Translations under genes and position numbers: made by a program
Notes under the pieces: generated by a model
Databases searched by the model: none
The model's input: only the letters and a program-made list of their open reading frames with translations
Told to the model about the DNA's origin: nothing
Origin: Mucilaginibacter agri
GTDB taxonomy: Bacteria; Bacteroidota; Bacteroidia; Sphingobacteriales; Sphingobacteriaceae
Direction of reading: 5' to 3'
DNA length: 64,000 bases
Assembly (NCBI RefSeq): GCF_009928685.1
Contig: NZ_WWEO01000042.1
Location: 62,001 to 126,000, forward strand
Shown here: positions 9,304 to 17,477 of the stretch, piece by piece
Layout of the letters: every line of letters starts with the position of its first letter
Position numbering within the stretch: the first letter of the stretch is position 1

Positions 9304-11583
9304 ATGCGAATAATAAAAGGCTTTTTTGCTGGCGCCGCATTATTGTGGTGTAGTGCTGTTTTTGGTCAGCAGCTTAATTTGGTTAAGTATGTTAATACCC
9401 GGCAGGGCACTAATACTAAATACGAGTTTTCGTACGGTAATACGTATCCCGCTACATCGCTGCCATTCGGCATGAATACCTGGACGCCGCAAACCGGTAA
9501 GAATGGCGATGGTTGGAAGTATCAATACGCTGAGAAAACCATTCGGGGGTTCCAGCAATCGCATCAATGCAGCTCATGGGTTAATGATTACGCTGTATTT
9601 AGCCTGATGCCCGTAACCGGCAAGTTAGAGGTTGATGAGAACAAGCGGGCTACTGCATTTAACCACGATAATGAAATTGCCCAGCCAAGCTATTACCGGG
9701 TTAAACTCGATAATAATATTACTACGGAAATGAGCCCTACAGAGCGCGGAGCGCATTTGCGGTTTACTTTTCCCAAAGGGGCGGCCTCATACCTTGTACT
9801 CGACGGTTATACCAAAATGAGTATGGTGAAAATTGATGTGGCCAGGCATCAGATAACCGGCTGGGTAAATAATTGCCGCTGGGCTCCGGAAGGTTTCAAA
9901 AATTACTTCGTGATCACGTTTGATAAACCTTTTGTGGCTTATGGTACCTGGGAGAATAAAAATAATACGATAAGCACCAAAAATACTTCTGCCGAAGGTG
10001 AGGGGGTGGGTGCTTATCTCCAATTTAAAAATGGCGATTTGGTGCAGGCTAAAGTTGCATCTTCATACATCAGCCCGGAGCAGGCGCAAACAACATTAAC
10101 CGCAGAATTAGGACATTTCCGCTCTTTTGACGATACCCGAAAAGCTGCAGACCAGGTTTGGAATAAACTACTTGGCCGGATGTTGGTTGAGGGTGGCACG
10201 GAAGAACAGAAAGCCACATTCTATTCATGTCTTTACCATGCCAACCTGTTCTCGCACCAGTTTTTTGAGTACGATAAAAGTGGCAAGCCATATTATTACA
10301 GTCCTTATGATGGTAAGCTGCACGATGGCTACATGTATACCGACAATGGTTTTTGGGATACCTTTAGAGCGCAATTTCCGCTTAATACCATTATGCATCC
10401 CAAAATGGAGGGCCAATATGCACAGGCCCTGTTAGATGCGCAGGAACAATGTGGCTGGCTGCCCGCATGGTCATTTCCTGCTGAAACTGGAGGCATGCTG
10501 GGAAATCACGCTATATCATTATTGGCAGACGCCTGGGTTAAAGGCATTCGTACTTTTGATCCCAAGCGTGCTTTAGATGCCTATTATCACGAAGCCACCA
10601 ATAAAGGCCCTTGGGGAAGTGCCAATGGTCGCCCCGGATGGAAAGAATATTTTACAGATGGCTATGTTCCATTTAGTCAGCAAACGCAAGGCGCAACAGC
10701 CTGGACGCTTGAGTTTGCTTACGACGATTTTTGTGGCTACCAATTAGCTAAACAAACCGGAAATGCTCATTACGAAAATGTATTTGGGAGGCAAATGTAT
10801 AACTACAAAAACCTGTTCGACCCCAAAACCAGGTTTATGCGGGCCAAAGATGCCAAAGGTAATTGGATAGAGCCTTTTGATCCGCTGGATTGGGGCGGGC
10901 CATACACTGAGGGTAATGCCTGGCATTGGACCTGGTCGGTGTTTCAGGACGTACAAGGCTTGATAAATTTAATGGGCGGAGATAAGGCATTTGTTGGCAA
11001 AATGGATTCAGTTTTTACCGAGCCGGGCACGATAAAGGTAGGAGGATATGGTGCAGTAATCCACGAAATGACCGAGATGGCAGCCTTTAAAATGGGGCAA
11101 TATGCACAAGGGAATGAACCTATACATCACATGCTTTATATGTACAATTATGCGGGGCAGCCCTGGAAGGCACAACAACATTTACGTGAGGTGATAGACA
11201 AGATGTATAATGCCACAGAAAACGGTTATCCCGGCGATGAAGACGAAGGGCAGATGTCATCGTGGTATGTTTTAAGCTCGGCGGGTTTTTATAGCGTTTG
11301 TCCCGGTACTGATCAATATGTGATAGGTAGCCCGGCGTTCAATAAGATGACTATTACGCTGGAGAATGGCAACAAGTTTACGATAGAAGCCAATAATAAC
11401 AGCAGTAAGAATGTATACATCCAGTCGGCAACGCTAAATGGCAAGCCATATACACACAATTGGATAAGCCATAAGGATATTATGAATGGCGGGGTGCTAC
11501 ACTTTGAAATGGGAGATAAACCGAACATGCAAAGAGGGCTTGCATTGGAAGATAAGCCATTTTCATTATCAAAAATAGAATAG
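9304..11583 (+). CDS. GH92 alpha-mannosidase (second copy)
   Basis: A 759-residue secreted GH92 enzyme with signal peptide ending near VFGQ. It has YPATSLPFGMNTWTP near residue 48, GNEPIHHMLYMYNYAGQPW near 607 and PGDEDEGQMSSWYVL near 645, the family's catalytic and calcium-binding blocks. The acidic block reads GDEDEGQ, compared with GNEDVGQ in the copy at 2684, so the two probably differ in linkage preference. Several central segments (FWDTFRAQFPL, GCWLPAWSFPAETGGMLGNH-like region) also fit the family. The gene follows the small SGNH hydrolase by about 30 bases and ends the enzyme part of the locus. Confidence 0.92.
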   Translation: MRIIKGFFAGAALLWCSAVFGQQLNLVKYVNTRQGTNTKYEFSYGNTYPATSLPFGMNTWTPQTGKNGDGWKYQYAEKTIRGFQQSHQCSSWVNDYAVFSLMPVTGKLEVDENKRATAFNHDNEIAQPSYYRVKLDNNITTEMSPTERGAHLRFTFPKGAASYLVLDGYTKMSMVKIDVARHQITGWVNNCRWAPEGFKNYFVITFDKPFVAYGTWENKNNTISTKNTSAEGEGVGAYLQFKNGDLVQAKVASSYISPEQAQTTLTAELGHFRSFDDTRKAADQVWNKLLGRMLVEGGTEEQKATFYSCLYHANLFSHQFFEYDKSGKPYYYSPYDGKLHDGYMYTDNGFWDTFRAQFPLNTIMHPKMEGQYAQALLDAQEQCGWLPAWSFPAETGGMLGNHAISLLADAWVKGIRTFDPKRALDAYYHEATNKGPWGSANGRPGWKEYFTDGYVPFSQQTQGATAWTLEFAYDDFCGYQLAKQTGNAHYENVFGRQMYNYKNLFDPKTRFMRAKDAKGNWIEPFDPLDWGGPYTEGNAWHWTWSVFQDVQGLINLMGGDKAFVGKMDSVFTEPGTIKVGGYGAVIHEMTEMAAFKMGQYAQGNEPIHHMLYMYNYAGQPWKAQQHLREVIDKMYNATENGYPGDEDEGQMSSWYVLSSAGFYSVCPGTDQYVIGSPAFNKMTITLENGNKFTIEANNNSSKNVYIQSATLNGKPYTHNWISHKDIMNGGVLHFEMGDKPNMQRGLALEDKPFSLSKIE

Positions 11584-11751
11584 TTTTCGATTGGGAAAGA
11601 CCGTTGATTTTCAATGCTTACCACTAAGACGTATTAATACAACTATAGGGAATATTGGGCATTTTTATGATTAAATCGGTAGCAGACTTTTGCAACCTGT
11701 AAAGATTTGAGTTAATTTACATAACCAAATTAACCAAAGCAAGCGCTATTG

Positions 11752-12987
11752 ATGGATGCTAAACCCCGGTTTACCGAGCGTAAATACCTTTTGATTTTGT
11801 TGTTCATGGCATTGCTGTTTATGCTATGGGGCCTTGCCCTAACGCTGGGCGATGTGCTGAACAGGCATTTTCAAAATGTGTTGCACGTTTCAAAGTCCCG
11901 TTCATCATTAGTGCAATTATCGATGTTTGGGGCATATGCAGTAATGGGGATTCCGGCGGGAATATTCATGAAAAAATTCGGTTACAAAAACGGCGTGCTG
12001 CTCGGTCTGTTTTTATATGCTGCCGGGGCATTTTTGTTTATCCCTGCTGCCGATGTAGAGTCATTTAACTTCTTCAGGTTTGCTTTATTTATACTGGCTT
12101 GCGGCCTGGCAACGCTCGAAACTGTTGCGCATCCGTTTGTAGCATGGTTAGGCGACCAGCGCACAAGTGACCAACGCATTAATTTTTCGCAAGCGTTTAA
12201 TGGTTTAGGAGGTGTGATAGGCCCCTTGGTTGGCAGCTACTTTATTTTAAAGGCTGGTCAGGAGCATTCTAATGATCTTGTCTCTGTAAAGCACCTTTAT
12301 ATCGTTATTGGTAGCGTAATAGCCATTATCGGTGTAGCATTTGCATTTGTGAAGGTGCCTGTGTTAAATGATCCTCATCAAACTTCGGCGGTACCCGATG
12401 TAGCAACGGCATTAACCCATACCGATAAAAAGCTTTTTCAACATAAGCACTTTGTATTTGCCGCTATAGCCCAACTATTCAATGTGGCAGCTCAGGGCGG
12501 CACATGGGCATATTTTATTAACTACGGACACGAGATAATGCATATGAGTGACGAAAAGGCCGGCTACTTTTTTTCGCTTAGTATGATTATGATGGTTGTT
12601 GGCCGTTCGGTAGGCACAGTGGTTATGCGTTATATTGCTCCCAATAAACTATTGGCGGCATTTGCTTTATGTAATATTATGATGTGCCTTATTGTGGCAC
12701 AGGGTTTTGGTTGGGTATCCTTTATCGCACTACTGTTCATCAACTTCTTTTTCAGTATTATGTTCCCAACCATATTTAGCTTGGGCCTAAAGGATATGGG
12801 ACGAAAAACCCAGCAGGCAGCCTCATTTATTGTGATGGGGGTTGTGGGGGGCGGTATTTTCCCCCCATTGATGGGGCTTGTAGCTAACCAAAATGTAGCT
12901 ACAGCTTATTACGTTCCGATAATATGTTATGCTGTGATATTTTTATTTGGTTATACTTATAACAAATTAAATAAAAATACGCTATAA
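11752..12987 (+). CDS. FucP/GGP-type sugar:H+ symporter (MFS)
   Basis: An inner-membrane protein of 411 residues with about 12 hydrophobic segments. FLFMLWGLALTLGDVLNRHFQ at the first helix is the signature of the fucose/glucose/galactose symporter group (FHS family), as is NFSQAFNGLGGVIGPLVGSYF near residue 142. It is expected to import a monosaccharide released by the upstream glycosidases, plausibly mannose. The start is the ATG at 11752 directly after a TTG. It precedes the LacI gene on the same strand. A separate promoter in the 168-base gap is plausible: a TTTG at 11689 and a degenerate TAATTTAC at 11713 are 20 bases apart, but the -7 match is weak. Confidence 0.87.
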   Translation: MDAKPRFTERKYLLILLFMALLFMLWGLALTLGDVLNRHFQNVLHVSKSRSSLVQLSMFGAYAVMGIPAGIFMKKFGYKNGVLLGLFLYAAGAFLFIPAADVESFNFFRFALFILACGLATLETVAHPFVAWLGDQRTSDQRINFSQAFNGLGGVIGPLVGSYFILKAGQEHSNDLVSVKHLYIVIGSVIAIIGVAFAFVKVPVLNDPHQTSAVPDVATALTHTDKKLFQHKHFVFAAIAQLFNVAAQGGTWAYFINYGHEIMHMSDEKAGYFFSLSMIMMVVGRSVGTVVMRYIAPNKLLAAFALCNIMMCLIVAQGFGWVSFIALLFINFFFSIMFPTIFSLGLKDMGRKTQQAASFIVMGVVGGGIFPPLMGLVANQNVATAYYVPIICYAVIFLFGYTYNKLNKNTL

Positions 12988-13005
12988 GGTGTGTTAGGAT
13001 GTCGA

Positions 13006-13017
13006 TAAATCGATTTA
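13006..13017. promoter_or_regulatory. Palindrome TAAATCGATTTA before the LacI gene
   Basis: The same perfect 12-bp palindrome as at 8582-8593, here 63 bases before the LacI start. A Bacteroidota-type -7 element TATATTTG lies downstream at 13056-13063, with no well-spaced TTTG -33 element. An operator at this place would fit autoregulation by the LacI protein. Binding is inferred from position and symmetry only. Confidence 0.5.
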
Positions 13018-13080
13018 ATACTGTTTAATTGACATTTTATTTGTGATATATATTATATATTTGATTTATAACTAAAGCAC

Positions 13081-14097
13081 TTGAAAAAACTATCAATCGC
13101 CGATATCGCAAAACACCTGCATGTTTCAAAAACCACCGTATCATTTATATTAAATGGCCGCGCCCAGGAAAAGCGCATTGGTAGGGAAGTGGTTGAGCGG
13201 GTGCAAAAATTTGTAGACGAGGTAGGTTACAAGCCAAACCCGCTTGCCAAAAGCTTACGTACCGGTAAGTCTAACACCATAGGTTTGATGGTTGAAGATA
13301 TTTCCAACCCTTTTTTTGCCTCTATAGCTCGCTTGATAGAAGATCGCGCTTATAAAAACGGTTATAAAATAATTTATTGCAGCACTGATAACGACACAGC
13401 AAAGACCCGCGATTTAATAAGCATGTTTCGGGACAGGCATGTCGATGGCTACATTATTGCCCCTCCAGAGGGTATAGAAGATGATATCAGTTCTTTAGTA
13501 AAAGCGGGTATGCCCGTAGTATTGTTCGATAGACATTTGCCGAATGTTAGCACCGATTTTATTGAGATAGATAATCTTTTTAGCACTTATAATGCCACCA
13601 GGCATCTGATACAGCAAGGTTATAAAAAAATTGCATACATAACCTTCGCTAATAACCAAACCCATATGCTGGCGCGGTTGGAAGGATATCACAGGGCTTT
13701 GGGCGAGAGTGGATACGAATCATTTGTTAAAGAAATAGATTTTAACCAAAATGACGATCTCATTACGGCCCCCATAGCCGCATTCCTGAAGAAAAATAAG
13801 AATCTCGACGCTGTTTTTTTTGGAACTAACCACGTGGGGGCTTGTGGGTTAAAAGCTATTACCGAACTGGGTATAAAAGTTCCGACAGATTTGGCAGTTA
13901 TCTCTTTTGATGATTATGATGTGTTTAAACTTTTCTCGCCGCCAATTACGGCAATAGCCCAACCCATAGAAGCAATAGCTGATAGCGTTATTACTGTACT
14001 GCTGAATAGATTAAATACCTCATCGCAACATATCAGTTCGCAATCCATCATTCTGAAAACTGATCTCAACATCAGGAGATCTTCTAAAACAGAATAG
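13081..14097 (+). CDS. LacI-family transcriptional regulator
   Basis: A 338-residue regulator starting at a TTG codon; no in-frame ATG lies close upstream. The first 25 residues are the LacI helix-turn-helix (SIADIAKHLHVSKTTVSFILNG) and the hinge region reads VGYKPNPLAKSLRTGKSNTIGLMV. The rest is a periplasmic-binding-protein-like effector domain (DGYIIAPPEG, LAVISFDDYD). Family members bind a sugar and release or bind operator DNA. It lies downstream of the symporter and probably controls the mannoside locus; the palindromes at 8582 and 13006 are its most likely sites. Confidence 0.93.
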   Translation: MKKLSIADIAKHLHVSKTTVSFILNGRAQEKRIGREVVERVQKFVDEVGYKPNPLAKSLRTGKSNTIGLMVEDISNPFFASIARLIEDRAYKNGYKIIYCSTDNDTAKTRDLISMFRDRHVDGYIIAPPEGIEDDISSLVKAGMPVVLFDRHLPNVSTDFIEIDNLFSTYNATRHLIQQGYKKIAYITFANNQTHMLARLEGYHRALGESGYESFVKEIDFNQNDDLITAPIAAFLKKNKNLDAVFFGTNHVGACGLKAITELGIKVPTDLAVISFDDYDVFKLFSPPITAIAQPIEAIADSVITVLLNRLNTSSQHISSQSIILKTDLNIRRSSKTE

Positions 14098-14135
14098 CGC
14101 AAACCCCGTAATTATGGTTGGCGGCTTATTATTCT

Positions 14136-14157
14136 GTATTGGTTTGCAAACCAATAC
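14136..14157. promoter_or_regulatory. 22-bp perfect palindrome between LacI and the sensor kinase
   Basis: GTATTGGTTTG is followed immediately by its exact reverse complement. With no loop bases and no T-run after it, it looks more like a protein-binding site than a terminator, although a cruciform or weak terminator is possible. It lies 39 bases after the LacI stop and about 90 bases before the sensor kinase start. The TTTGCAAA core differs from the TAAATCGATTTA element, so a different regulator may use it. Confidence 0.45.
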
Positions 14158-14248
14158 GAGATTAAAGCGCTAGTTCTTTGTTGATTAGCATTTCAAAACT
14201 AATATTATTCAGAAATGTATAAGTAACTTAACGTTTCAAAGAATTGTT

Positions 14249-17161
14249 ATGGTGCGTGCGTCGATATTCTTTTACCTCGTAATGGTTAACCTGCTAATCT
14301 GCCAAACGCAGCCTTCGTATGGTCAACATACTGTGATAATAGACCGCGCCAAGTTTAATGAAGTACATGAGATAGGATTGCAGGATTCGCTTTGGTACTT
14401 CCATGTCGGGCCGTTAAAGAACCAAAGCTCTCCACTAAACACTACAGGTTGGGACACCCTGCAAAATACCAGTTTTGGAGCGTCGAATCGTCCTCGCCAC
14501 TGGCGCGGACAAGGATGGTTTGCCATCTGGCTATGCGCTACTCCCGACCTGGTTAATCAAAAATTAGCTCTCCGTATAAACCACGATGGTGCTTCCGAAA
14601 TATTTTTGGATGGCCAACCTATTGGTGGTTACGGCAAAATTGGAAATTCAGCGTCTACGATGGAAGCAGCCCGGGCACCGAGGGATATTATCCCGTTGTG
14701 GCTTAGCGACGGCCGTCCGCATTTGCTTAGTATCCATTACACTAACTATGTTGCTACATATGCAGATTTCTACGGTTTCCAGGTCAATATAGGAGATTAT
14801 CCCTCTGTATCGAATCGGATGCGGCAGAATAACCTCTTTCTGGACACCGTTCCCTGGTTTGCGGCCGCACAGTTGATCCTCGGCCTTTTGCATTTCTTTT
14901 TATTTCTGTTTTATCCTAAAAGAAGGATCAATTTTTATTATGCGCTATTTGTGCTCATGGTTGGAATCAATGGCTTTGGGATATACCTTTATTATCAAAC
15001 CAGGATGCCTTCTGTGCAGCTAATTGCCGAATCGGCAACCTATGTTTGTAAAGTACTGATCATGTGGTCGGCCGTGACATTGCTTTATGCTTTGAATAAT
15101 GAGCGCTTGCCGAGACGCAGAATGTTGGCTTTAAGCTTGATAAGCTTAGCATATATAATTAAATACATCTTTTTCCCATTCAGCAACTGGAATGATTATT
15201 TTTCGCTGACGTTCCTTATTTGTATTGCAGATGGCGGCTGGTCAGCATACCAGATTATCAGGAAAAAGCAAAAGGGCGTGTGGCTGGTTGGGGTAGGTGT
15301 AACTGCCGTATTTGTACTCTACGTTTTTGCCTGGGCGGATGTATTCAGTCTTTGGCCTTATTACCTTAGCTCGTTAAGGGTATTTGTTCTTAGTGCCGGT
15401 GAGTTGGTACTTCCTATTTGCCTATCGCTGTACTTAGCCCTCGATTTTGCCCGAACTAACCAGAATCTGGTGAGCAAACTAACTGAAGTAAGGGCGTTAT
15501 CAGCACAAGCCATTACCCAGGAAGCCGAAAAAACAGAACTGATTGCCGGCGAAGCAAAGCGTTTAGAGCAATTAGTGGCTTTGCGCACTTCTGAGTTGCA
15601 CGAAAAAGCGAATCGATTAAAAGAGTTAGACGCAATAAAATCTCGCTTTTTCACCAACCTTACCCACGAATTTAGAACGCCGTTAACGCTGATCATTAAC
15701 CCGGCAAAGCAAATGCTGAAAGAAAATGATAACGGGGAACAACAGCAATATTTACAATTGATTCTTCAAAATGCTACTCGTTTACTTGGGCTAATTAACC
15801 AGTTACTTGATATGAGTAAACTGGACAGCGGGTTGATGGAAATTGACAACAGGCCGTTTGATCTGGTAGCGGTCATTAAAACACATTTGCAGGCTTACGC
15901 TTCTATAGCCATTCAAAAACAGAACACGATTAACTTTACATCCCAATCCGACTCACTTTGGCAACTCGGCGACAACGGCAAAATGGATATGATTGTGCTC
16001 AACCTGCTATCTAATGCTATGAAATTTACTAGCGGAGGAATGATAGAGGTAGTCTTAGAAACCACGATTGACAAATCAACCCCTGTTTTTTTATTAACCG
16101 TTAGAGACAATGGCAGCGGTATTTCGTCTGAAAAATTACCATACATTTTTGAACGGTTTTATCAGGCCGACCCTTCAGATACACGCTCGGCAGAGGGCTC
16201 GGGCATCGGCCTCGCGCTTACCAAAGAACTGGTAGAGTTATTAGGCGGCGAAATTAAAGCCGAAAGCGTGGAAGGATTATTCACGGAGATACAGATCAAA
16301 TTATCATATCAGCCAACCGATGCTTATCTGCAAATAGAAAGCAACTCTGCGCCGGAACCAATGATTGAACTATCGGTAAACTATCCTCAACCAGAGCAAC
16401 CCGATGATGAGAAGCCACTGGTTTTATTAATTGAGGATAACGATGAACTGCGGCTTTTTATGAAGCAATTGCTATGCGATAGCTACCGTATAATCACTGC
16501 TACAGATGGGGCAGAAGGGGTTTCTTTTGCGATTGAGCAGATCCCTAACCTGATTATTACTGATTTGATGATGCCCAACCTCAACGGGTATCAGGTAACC
16601 GATCAGCTTAAATCCGATGAAAAAACCAGTCATATCCCCATTATTATTCTCACCGCGAAAACTGATAAAGATAGTCGGATTGATGGTATTAAAACCGGTG
16701 CAGATGCCTACCTGGCCAAACCGTTCGACGAGCCTGAATTGATGGCGCAGATCGAAAACCTTCTGCGTACCCGCAACCAACTGCGCGAACGATACAGCAA
16801 GGAAGATCAGTGGTTTAACGATACGTTAAGACTCCCTTCGATGGAGCAGGATTTTGTTGCACGCATGAGAAAGACGGTAGAAGAGCACTTGCCGGAGGAA
16901 GGCTATAACGCCGAGAGCCTTGCGGCAGATATGGGGTTAAGCCGCACACAACTGCACCGGAAATTGAAAGATTTGATTGGCCAGGCACCAGGCGAATTGA
17001 TACGGACTATTCGCTTACAATACGCACATGATTTGTTGAAACGACAAATTGCTACTGTTGCCGAAGTGGCCTATATGGTTGGATTTAGCAATCCGGCCAG
17101 TTTCTCCGCCAGCTTCTCGCGCCATTTTGGTTTTCCGCCTAAAAAGGTTGACATTCTTTGA
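14249..17161 (+). CDS. 7TM hybrid sensor histidine kinase / response regulator with AraC domain
   Basis: A 970-residue one-protein two-component system. Order: signal peptide (1-25), extracellular jelly-roll-like sensor with sugar-hydrolase-type ligand fold (about 40-185), a block of about seven membrane helices (about 200-400, 7TMR-DISM type), a coiled segment, HisKA with the phosphoryl His at 473 (LTHEFRTPL), HATPase with NGSGIS and GSGIGLAL, a receiver with Asp772 (ITDLMMP) and a C-terminal AraC HTH (about 870-970). The usual Bacteroidota HTCS has a periplasmic propeller; this one senses through a 7TM module instead. It follows the LacI gene and probably activates the mannoside genes. Its ligand is unknown. 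Confidence 0.88.
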   Translation: MVRASIFFYLVMVNLLICQTQPSYGQHTVIIDRAKFNEVHEIGLQDSLWYFHVGPLKNQSSPLNTTGWDTLQNTSFGASNRPRHWRGQGWFAIWLCATPDLVNQKLALRINHDGASEIFLDGQPIGGYGKIGNSASTMEAARAPRDIIPLWLSDGRPHLLSIHYTNYVATYADFYGFQVNIGDYPSVSNRMRQNNLFLDTVPWFAAAQLILGLLHFFLFLFYPKRRINFYYALFVLMVGINGFGIYLYYQTRMPSVQLIAESATYVCKVLIMWSAVTLLYALNNERLPRRRMLALSLISLAYIIKYIFFPFSNWNDYFSLTFLICIADGGWSAYQIIRKKQKGVWLVGVGVTAVFVLYVFAWADVFSLWPYYLSSLRVFVLSAGELVLPICLSLYLALDFARTNQNLVSKLTEVRALSAQAITQEAEKTELIAGEAKRLEQLVALRTSELHEKANRLKELDAIKSRFFTNLTHEFRTPLTLIINPAKQMLKENDNGEQQQYLQLILQNATRLLGLINQLLDMSKLDSGLMEIDNRPFDLVAVIKTHLQAYASIAIQKQNTINFTSQSDSLWQLGDNGKMDMIVLNLLSNAMKFTSGGMIEVVLETTIDKSTPVFLLTVRDNGSGISSEKLPYIFERFYQADPSDTRSAEGSGIGLALTKELVELLGGEIKAESVEGLFTEIQIKLSYQPTDAYLQIESNSAPEPMIELSVNYPQPEQPDDEKPLVLLIEDNDELRLFMKQLLCDSYRIITATDGAEGVSFAIEQIPNLIITDLMMPNLNGYQVTDQLKSDEKTSHIPIIILTAKTDKDSRIDGIKTGADAYLAKPFDEPELMAQIENLLRTRNQLRERYSKEDQWFNDTLRLPSMEQDFVARMRKTVEEHLPEEGYNAESLAADMGLSRTQLHRKLKDLIGQAPGELIRTIRLQYAHDLLKRQIATVAEVAYMVGFSNPASFSASFSRHFGFPPKKVDIL

Positions 17162-17278
17162 TTTTATAAATACCTGGGTTTAATTCAAGCTATGGTAAGC
17201 GTTATAAAGCGTCTAATTTCAATTTTTCGGCCACAATGCAAATCTGAAATTTTCGATTTTTTATTTATAACTATTAAA

Positions 17279-17295
17279 TCTATGGAAATAGTATA
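17279..17295. promoter_or_regulatory. Shared 17-bp motif, copy A (S10 promoter)
   Basis: TCTATGGAAATAGTATA, preceded by AAA. It matches copies at 26609-26625 and 29238-29254 (consensus about TCTATRGAMWTAGTAKA, a TCTA-N9-TAGA imperfect inverted repeat). It lies five bases upstream of the TTTG -33 element of the promoter before the S10 leader, a position typical for an activator. The binding protein is unknown; the Rrf2 protein at 29500 is the nearest candidate. Confidence 0.55.
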
Positions 17296-17300
17296 TTTAT

Positions 17301-17331
17301 TTTGATTCGATTAAATAAATCGATACGTTTG
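17301..17331 (+). promoter_or_regulatory. Bacteroidota-type promoter for the S10 leader and gene
   Basis: TTTG at 17301-17304 and TACGTTTG at 17324-17331 are separated by 19 bases, an exact fit to the TTTG-N19-21-TAnnTTTG sigma-ABfr consensus. Transcription would start near 17337, just before the polycysteine leader ORF. Confidence 0.72.
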
Positions 17332-17368
17332 CATATATATGCTTTTTAAAGGTATCAAAAACGATTTA

Positions 17369-17416
17369 ATGCGAATGCCGCTTGCTAAAGCGGCGATGTG
17401 TTGCTGCTGTTCTTAA
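17369..17416 (+). CDS. Polycysteine leader peptide before the S10 carboxypeptidase
   Basis: A 15-codon ORF encoding MRMPLAKAAMCCCCS. The four Cys codons (TGT TGC TGC TGT, 17399-17410) stand just before the stop. An in-frame ATG at 17339 would extend it to 25 codons. It begins about 30 bases after the predicted transcription start and ends 61 bases before the S10 start. Inverted repeats flank the Cys codons: GCCGCTT (17377) pairs with AAGCGGC (17388), and AAAGCGG (17387) can instead pair with CCGCTTT (17432), which can also pair with GCGG at 17424. This is the layout of an attenuator, in which ribosome stalling at Cys codons decides between alternative hairpins. Function is inferred; polycysteine attenuator uORFs are known from mycobacteria. 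Confidence 0.6.
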   Translation: MRMPLAKAAMCCCCS

Positions 17417-17477
17417 CTCCCAGGCGGCTTTCCGCTTTCCAGCTGTTCCATCATACATTAAAATCGAATACCCTTAA

